Assembly: GCA_015680905.1 (NCBI GenBank)
Contig: CM027377.1
Coordinates: forward strand, 23,584,501 to 23,648,500
Origin: Coptis chinensis
Lineage: Eukaryota; Streptophyta; Magnoliopsida; Ranunculales; Ranunculaceae
Reading direction: 5' to 3'
DNA: 64,000 bases
Shown: positions 59,920 to 64,000 of the stretch, in pieces
How the letters are laid out: each line of letters begins with the position of its first letter
Numbering within the stretch: position 1 is the stretch's first letter
Notes under the pieces: generated by a model
The model's database searches: none
What the model was told of the DNA's origin: nothing
The model's input: the letters and a program-made list of their open reading frames with translations, nothing else
Made by a program: the position numbers and the translations under genes

Positions 59920-62513
59920 GCACTAGGTTTGCTTTCGATGATGACAAAGAGTGGGATGATGCACTAAAAGAAGCTAGCGGATGGTTATGTCCTAAAGCAT
60001 TCTTGAGAGAAATTTTGTGATAAATGTTGATGTGCGAGATATCATTTCCTGAAAAACTATGGGAAAAACATCACCAGGCACTAGGAGATGACATGTTATT
60101 TCAGTATAGAAGAATCAATGGAAATCAGACATTGATTTTATCAGAGGAGAAAATAAAGAACTACACTCTATGCGAGATTGAAAAAATCATGCTCAAAAGA
60201 GGTAAAACTTTGGCAAAGGTCAATGACTTCCCATTTCCAAATATGAAAGACCAGATGCCAACTGGTAATAGACTGATCGCAGGAGAACTTGACTATGATT
60301 GTCGTTCACTACGTGATGAATACGTTAGAATGCATGAAGTCCTTAATACTGAGCAGCATGAAGTATTCCAGTTAGTCACCCAAGCAGTATATTCACAGAA
60401 TGGAAGTGTATTTTTTGTTTACGGAAGTGGAGGAACCGGAAAAACGTATCTGTACAAAATTATCATCTCAAAGCTAAGATCTGAAGGTAAAATTGTTCTT
60501 GCAGTTGCCTCTTCTGGAATAGCATCACTACTCCTATCAGGTGGGTGAACAGCACATTCTAGGTTCAATATTGAAATTCCTACCAATGAAGAGTCGACAT
60601 GCAAAATCTCAAAACATGAAGAACTGGCGAAGCTAATACAAAAAGCAGATCTTATTTTATGGGATGAAGCTCCAATGACTCATAGGCACCGATTCGAAGC
60701 TGTCGACAAAACTTTAAAAGACATAATGGATGAAAATAACAAATATTTTGGCGGCAAAACATTTTTAATGGGTGGAGACTTCAGATAGATTTTGCTAGTT
60801 ATTCCAAGGGGTAAAAGAGGTGACATTGTTGACGCTTCAATAAACAGGTACCATTTTGAATATATCAAACAATCTTAATTTTATCAAATAATTCATTTAG
60901 TAACCTTGAACAATTTTTAATTTTGCCATGTTTAATTCCATTTGACAGATCTAAAATCTGGGGAGAATGTAAAGTTTTTCATCTGACTCAAAACATGAGA
61001 TTAAAAAGTGACAATGTTGATCCAGAAACAACTAGCTCTATAGAAGATTTCAGCAAATGGGTTCTAGATCTAGGAGACGGAAAGTTGCCAGCAATTTCTA
61101 TGGAGAACGATATCGAGCCAACATGGATACAGATTCCAGATGATCTTCTTATTCCTGAATCAGAAGACTCAATTAAAGATATTGTTTCAAATATTTATCC
61201 AGATTTTGCAAACAATCACGGTTATGTAAAGTACCTCAAGGAAAGAAGCATCTTGGCCCCCAAGAATGAAACAGTTGATGAAATCAACTCATACATTATT
61301 TCATCACTTCCAGGAGATTTACAGAATTACTTGAGTGCAGACACACTTTGTCCTATAGAAGGTTAGCATGTTAAAAAAAGTAGTTATATAAATAACTGTT
61401 TTTAACTTTTATTATCTTATTACTTCGTTGTTTTACAGGAAAGTCTGCTGAATAGGACGTTCTCTTTCCTACAAAATTTTTGAATACTCTCCAGTTTTCT
61501 GGATTACCAAACCATAACATTGAGCTGAAAGTTGGTGTTCCTATAATGTTAATGCGGAATTTGAATCAGTGTGCGGGGCTTTGCAATGGAACTAGGTTGA
61601 TTGTGACAAGGATGGGATCCAAAGTTATTGAAGCAAAAATTATAACGGGTAAGAAAATACGTGATCCAGTAAATATTTGGAACTTTACAATCATATAAGC
61701 AAATTCATAATTACAGGTACAAACATAGGTGAACCTGTCTATATTCCAAGAATTGTCCTATCTCCAACTGACACAAAGTGGCCGTTTGTCTTCAAGAGGA
61801 AACAATTCCCCATCAAAGTGTGTTATGCAATGACAGTAAACAAGAGTCAAGGACAAACTTTCAACCATGTTGGTGTTTATTTACCACGTCCAATTTTCAC
61901 ACATGGGCAGTTATATGTTGCTGTTTCGAGAACAACATCTAGACAGGGGCTAAAATTTCTAATAAAAAAGGAAGGTGATGAACCAAAAGGATATACACAA
62001 AACATTGTGTATAAAGAAGTTTTTCAAGCAATCTGAGGAAGGTACTGTATTTCAAACAAAAAATACTTTATGGTGTTTTTTAACTTTTTAATAACTTATC
62101 CTTACTATGCTTTTGGTCTTCTTTAATGCAGGAGAACCTTATAGGGGATATTAGGTAGTTGATTTACTCCAAGAAAGTTCATTACAACTTCTATGTTGCT
62201 TTAACTGGTGTAGCCTTTTTACTTGGTTTCTATATGAATTTTGAATCTACCATTATTATGAAGTTAACTATTTTGGTGTTTATATTCTTTGTATTTCCAT
62301 TTTTTTGTTTTCCCAGTGGTTTTTTTGGTCTGTTGGAGACAATGATATATTTAATTATCAATGTTTCTTAACCTAAACAAGAAACACAAAAGGATTGTCT
62401 TAGTTGCTTAATGACCAGGTCTTAGGTGATTCCACATTAGATATTGCAGTTGGAAGACTTGGAGGTGGTGGAGAAAAATCAGGGTTTGGAAGCTTGGTTG
62501 ATTGCTAACCTGT

Positions 62514-62632
62514 AGAAACAAGACAACTTAAAATAGAAAGAGATGCTAACATTTTAGGACTTGACATCCGAATAGAAACAAGACAGCTTAAAATAGAAAG
62601 AGATGCCAACATTTTAGGACTTGACATCCGAA
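62514..62632 (+). repeat. 60-base tandem duplication
   Basis: GAAACAAGACAACTTAAAAT followed by AGAAAGAGATGCTAACATTT and AGGACTTGACATCCGAAT occurs twice in succession with two or three differences. Confidence 0.85.
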
Positions 62633-62710
62633 TTCTGCTGTTGAAATGTTCAGTATCAAATTATTGACGACATGTGATTCATCCAAGAGTAGAAAATGTA
62701 ATTTACCGAC

Positions 62711-62805
62711 AGAGCAAAAGGAAGAAACTTCGTTTAAAGGACATCACAGAGCATGATAGCACCAAGGCCATATTTATGATAGTCCCAGTAAAGAGCAAAA
62801 AGCGC
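62711..62805 (+). other. Exon-like stretch, unidentified
   Basis: After CCGACAG the frame reads SKRKKLRLKDITEHDSTKAI, then FMIVPVKSKKR, with a GTTAG donor. Basic ends and a hydrophobic middle. It may be another captured exon; family unknown. Confidence 0.25.
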
Positions 62806-62921
62806 GGTTAGTTTTTCTTTGAACCAACAAGGTTTAATTAGTACATGGAGAAAGACCTTTAGGAAGAAAAAGCTAGAGGCTGAGAGGAAGCAAGAGAGGT
62901 TGTTATGCTATTGGCTCAAAG

Positions 62922-63640
62922 CTTACAACTGGCAGCAAGTATGAATACGACACAAATCACACCTGAATGTCCAACTTTATCAGACTCGGACACAAAATTA
63001 TAACCAACATAATCTCTAACTAAATCTTACAGTAAGACTATATTATTGTTAATGTTTTTTTTAGGACTCTATTACTATTAATGTTTATCTGTTCAACAGA
63101 ATCTCTAACTAAATCTTACAATTTTAATAGGACTCTATTACTGCTTACAACTGGCAGCAAGTATGAATACGACACAAATCACACCTGAATGTCCTACTTT
63201 ATCAGACTCGGACACAAAATTATAACCAACAGAATCTCTAACTAAATCTTACAGTAAGACTCTATTATTGTTAATGTTTTTTTTAGGACTATTACTATTA
63301 ATGTTTATCTGTTCAACAGAATCTCTAACTAAATCTTACAATTTTAATACGACTCTATTACTACTTATAACTGGCAGCAAGTATGAATACGGCATAAATC
63401 ACACCTGAATGTCCAACTTTATCAGACTCGGACACAAAATTATAACCAACAGAATCTCTAACTAAATCTTATAGTCAGACTCTATTATTGTTAATGTTTT
63501 TTTTTAGGACTCTATTACTATTAATGTTTATCTGTTCAACAAAATCTCTAACTAAATCTTTCAACTTTAATAGGACTCTATTACTGTTAATGTTGTTTTT
63601 TAGAACTCTATTACTATTAATGTTTATCTGTTTTTCTACT
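62922..63640 (+). repeat. Minisatellite: three ~221-base tandem units
   Basis: Units beginning CTTACAACTGGCAGCAAGTA start at 62922, 63144 and 63364, each continuing through CACACCTGAATGTCC and TAACTAAATCTTACA-type subrepeats and ending TAGGACTCTATTACT. The third is partial. Such arrays are common near Helitron 3' ends. Confidence 0.85.
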
Positions 63641-64000
63641 TAATCGGTTCAATAAATCAACTTAATACTAAACCTATATAAATCCATCACGATTATATAA
63701 CATAAAACACTAAAAAAAAAGGAGCCTACCCTACAAATTCAAAGGTAAATTCTGAACTATTCAAAAGTACCCTACAAATATTGTTTTGCCTTTTTTGTGT
63801 TTGCCATGACCCTAATTATTCTTGCGTCTTATCAGTCATATTTGATGTAAATCCTGCTCGATTGAATGCTTGAATTTCAAATAGTAGCAGTACTTACAAG
63901 TTTATTTAGCAACACTAAGTTCGTATATCTTATAATGATTGTTTATATTTTTCCAAAATTTGATTGTCTAAGCAATTAGTTACATTCTAGAATCAGTAAA
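63641..64000. other. Window end, nothing supported
   Basis: AT-rich sequence. No hairpin plus CTRR Helitron end and no gene could be recognised. Confidence 0.35.

Larger units (their letters stand above)
50043..62036 (+). mobile_element. Second Helitron (putative ex-autonomous), 3' end not identified
   Basis: A|TCTATATAAAAGCTCGC at 50043 resembles plant Helitron 5' ends and starts two bases after the CTAG of the preceding element. Downstream lie a PPR fragment, exon-like pieces and the Rep-helicase gene ending at 62036. No hairpin plus CTRR end was recognised up to 64000, so the 3' end may lie in or beyond the minisatellite region. The coding part is certain; the 5' border is an inference. 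Confidence 0.5.
53770..62036 (+). pseudogene. Helitron Rep-helicase gene, degenerate
   Basis: Order of parts: Lys/Glu-rich N-terminus (53770-54020); Helitron-like N domain (54093-54529 and 54708-55460, with NYRENMRAYNMMFAFTSTGG and PRYMVQNYQDA at 55555); Rep HUH motif LPHAHIL (His codons 56935-56937, 56941-56943); two-tyrosine motif KYLFKYINKG (Tyr codons 57339-57341 and 57351-57353); helicase Walker [10 protein letters not shown] (60420-60446), LILWDEAPM, and the C-terminal MTVNKSQGQTFNHVGVYLP to 62036. It would nick, unwind and copy the element by rolling circle. Lesions: stop at 55273, frameshifts near 55710-55790, stops near 57040-57050, frameshift near 59935, stops near 60018-60023, TGA 60546, TAG 60786, TAG 61453. 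Several GT..AG introns. Catalytic residues survive but the gene is dead. Confidence 0.9.

Overview
The window is nuclear DNA of a flowering plant, most likely a eudicot. The evidence is the plant-specific immune regulator EDS1, a DUF26/cysteine-rich receptor kinase, several PPR relatives, plant-type spliceosomal introns (GT..AG), AT-rich intergenic DNA, and Athila-like, giant-LTR and Helitron elements. The species cannot be named from sequence alone. Only two genes look intact: a RING protein of the NOT4 type (21242-22550, +, 3 exons, 346 aa) and EDS1 (27254-29303, -, 3 exons, 619 aa). Next to EDS1, head to head, lies a decayed cysteine-rich receptor-like kinase (29814-34239, +). Everything else is mobile DNA, gene debris or unannotatable spacer.

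Left part (1-20.5 kb): debris of an unidentified gene (1-1111) and of alpha-N-acetylglucosaminidase (2390-2539, -). A nested retrotransposon block follows. A complete but pol-less Athila/Tat-like Ty3 element (4995-15114, coding on the minus strand, TSD TTTAC) sits inside remnants of an older giant-LTR element. A further 3.3-kb LTR (16233-19523) with an initiator-Met-type primer-binding site is inserted into an exon fragment of glutamate-cysteine ligase.

Middle part (20.5-44 kb): the two real genes, the kinase pseudogene (with a hAT-like MITE in one intron), a 4.38-kb solo LTR with perfect 5-bp TSDs (37471-41852), a field of palindromic repeats and a Tourist-like MITE (42665-43078).

Right part (44-64 kb): a Helitron cluster. 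A candidate non-autonomous Helitron (about 44178-50040) carries exon fragments of at least six unrelated genes on both strands: an RWD-domain protein, a BASS transporter, two PPR genes, aspartate aminotransferase and a polygalacturonase. It ends in a textbook 3' hairpin plus CTAG. Two bases later a second Helitron 5' end begins. That second element (50043 onward) contains another PPR fragment and a degenerate Rep-helicase gene (53770-62036) whose HUH and two-tyrosine motifs are intact but which has several stops and frameshifts. Its introns hold further captured exons on the opposite strand (CSP41-like and AAA+ ATPase-like).

The main story is therefore exon capture by Helitrons beside an intact EDS1 immune locus. 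Identities come from recognising family motifs by eye; no database search was possible.
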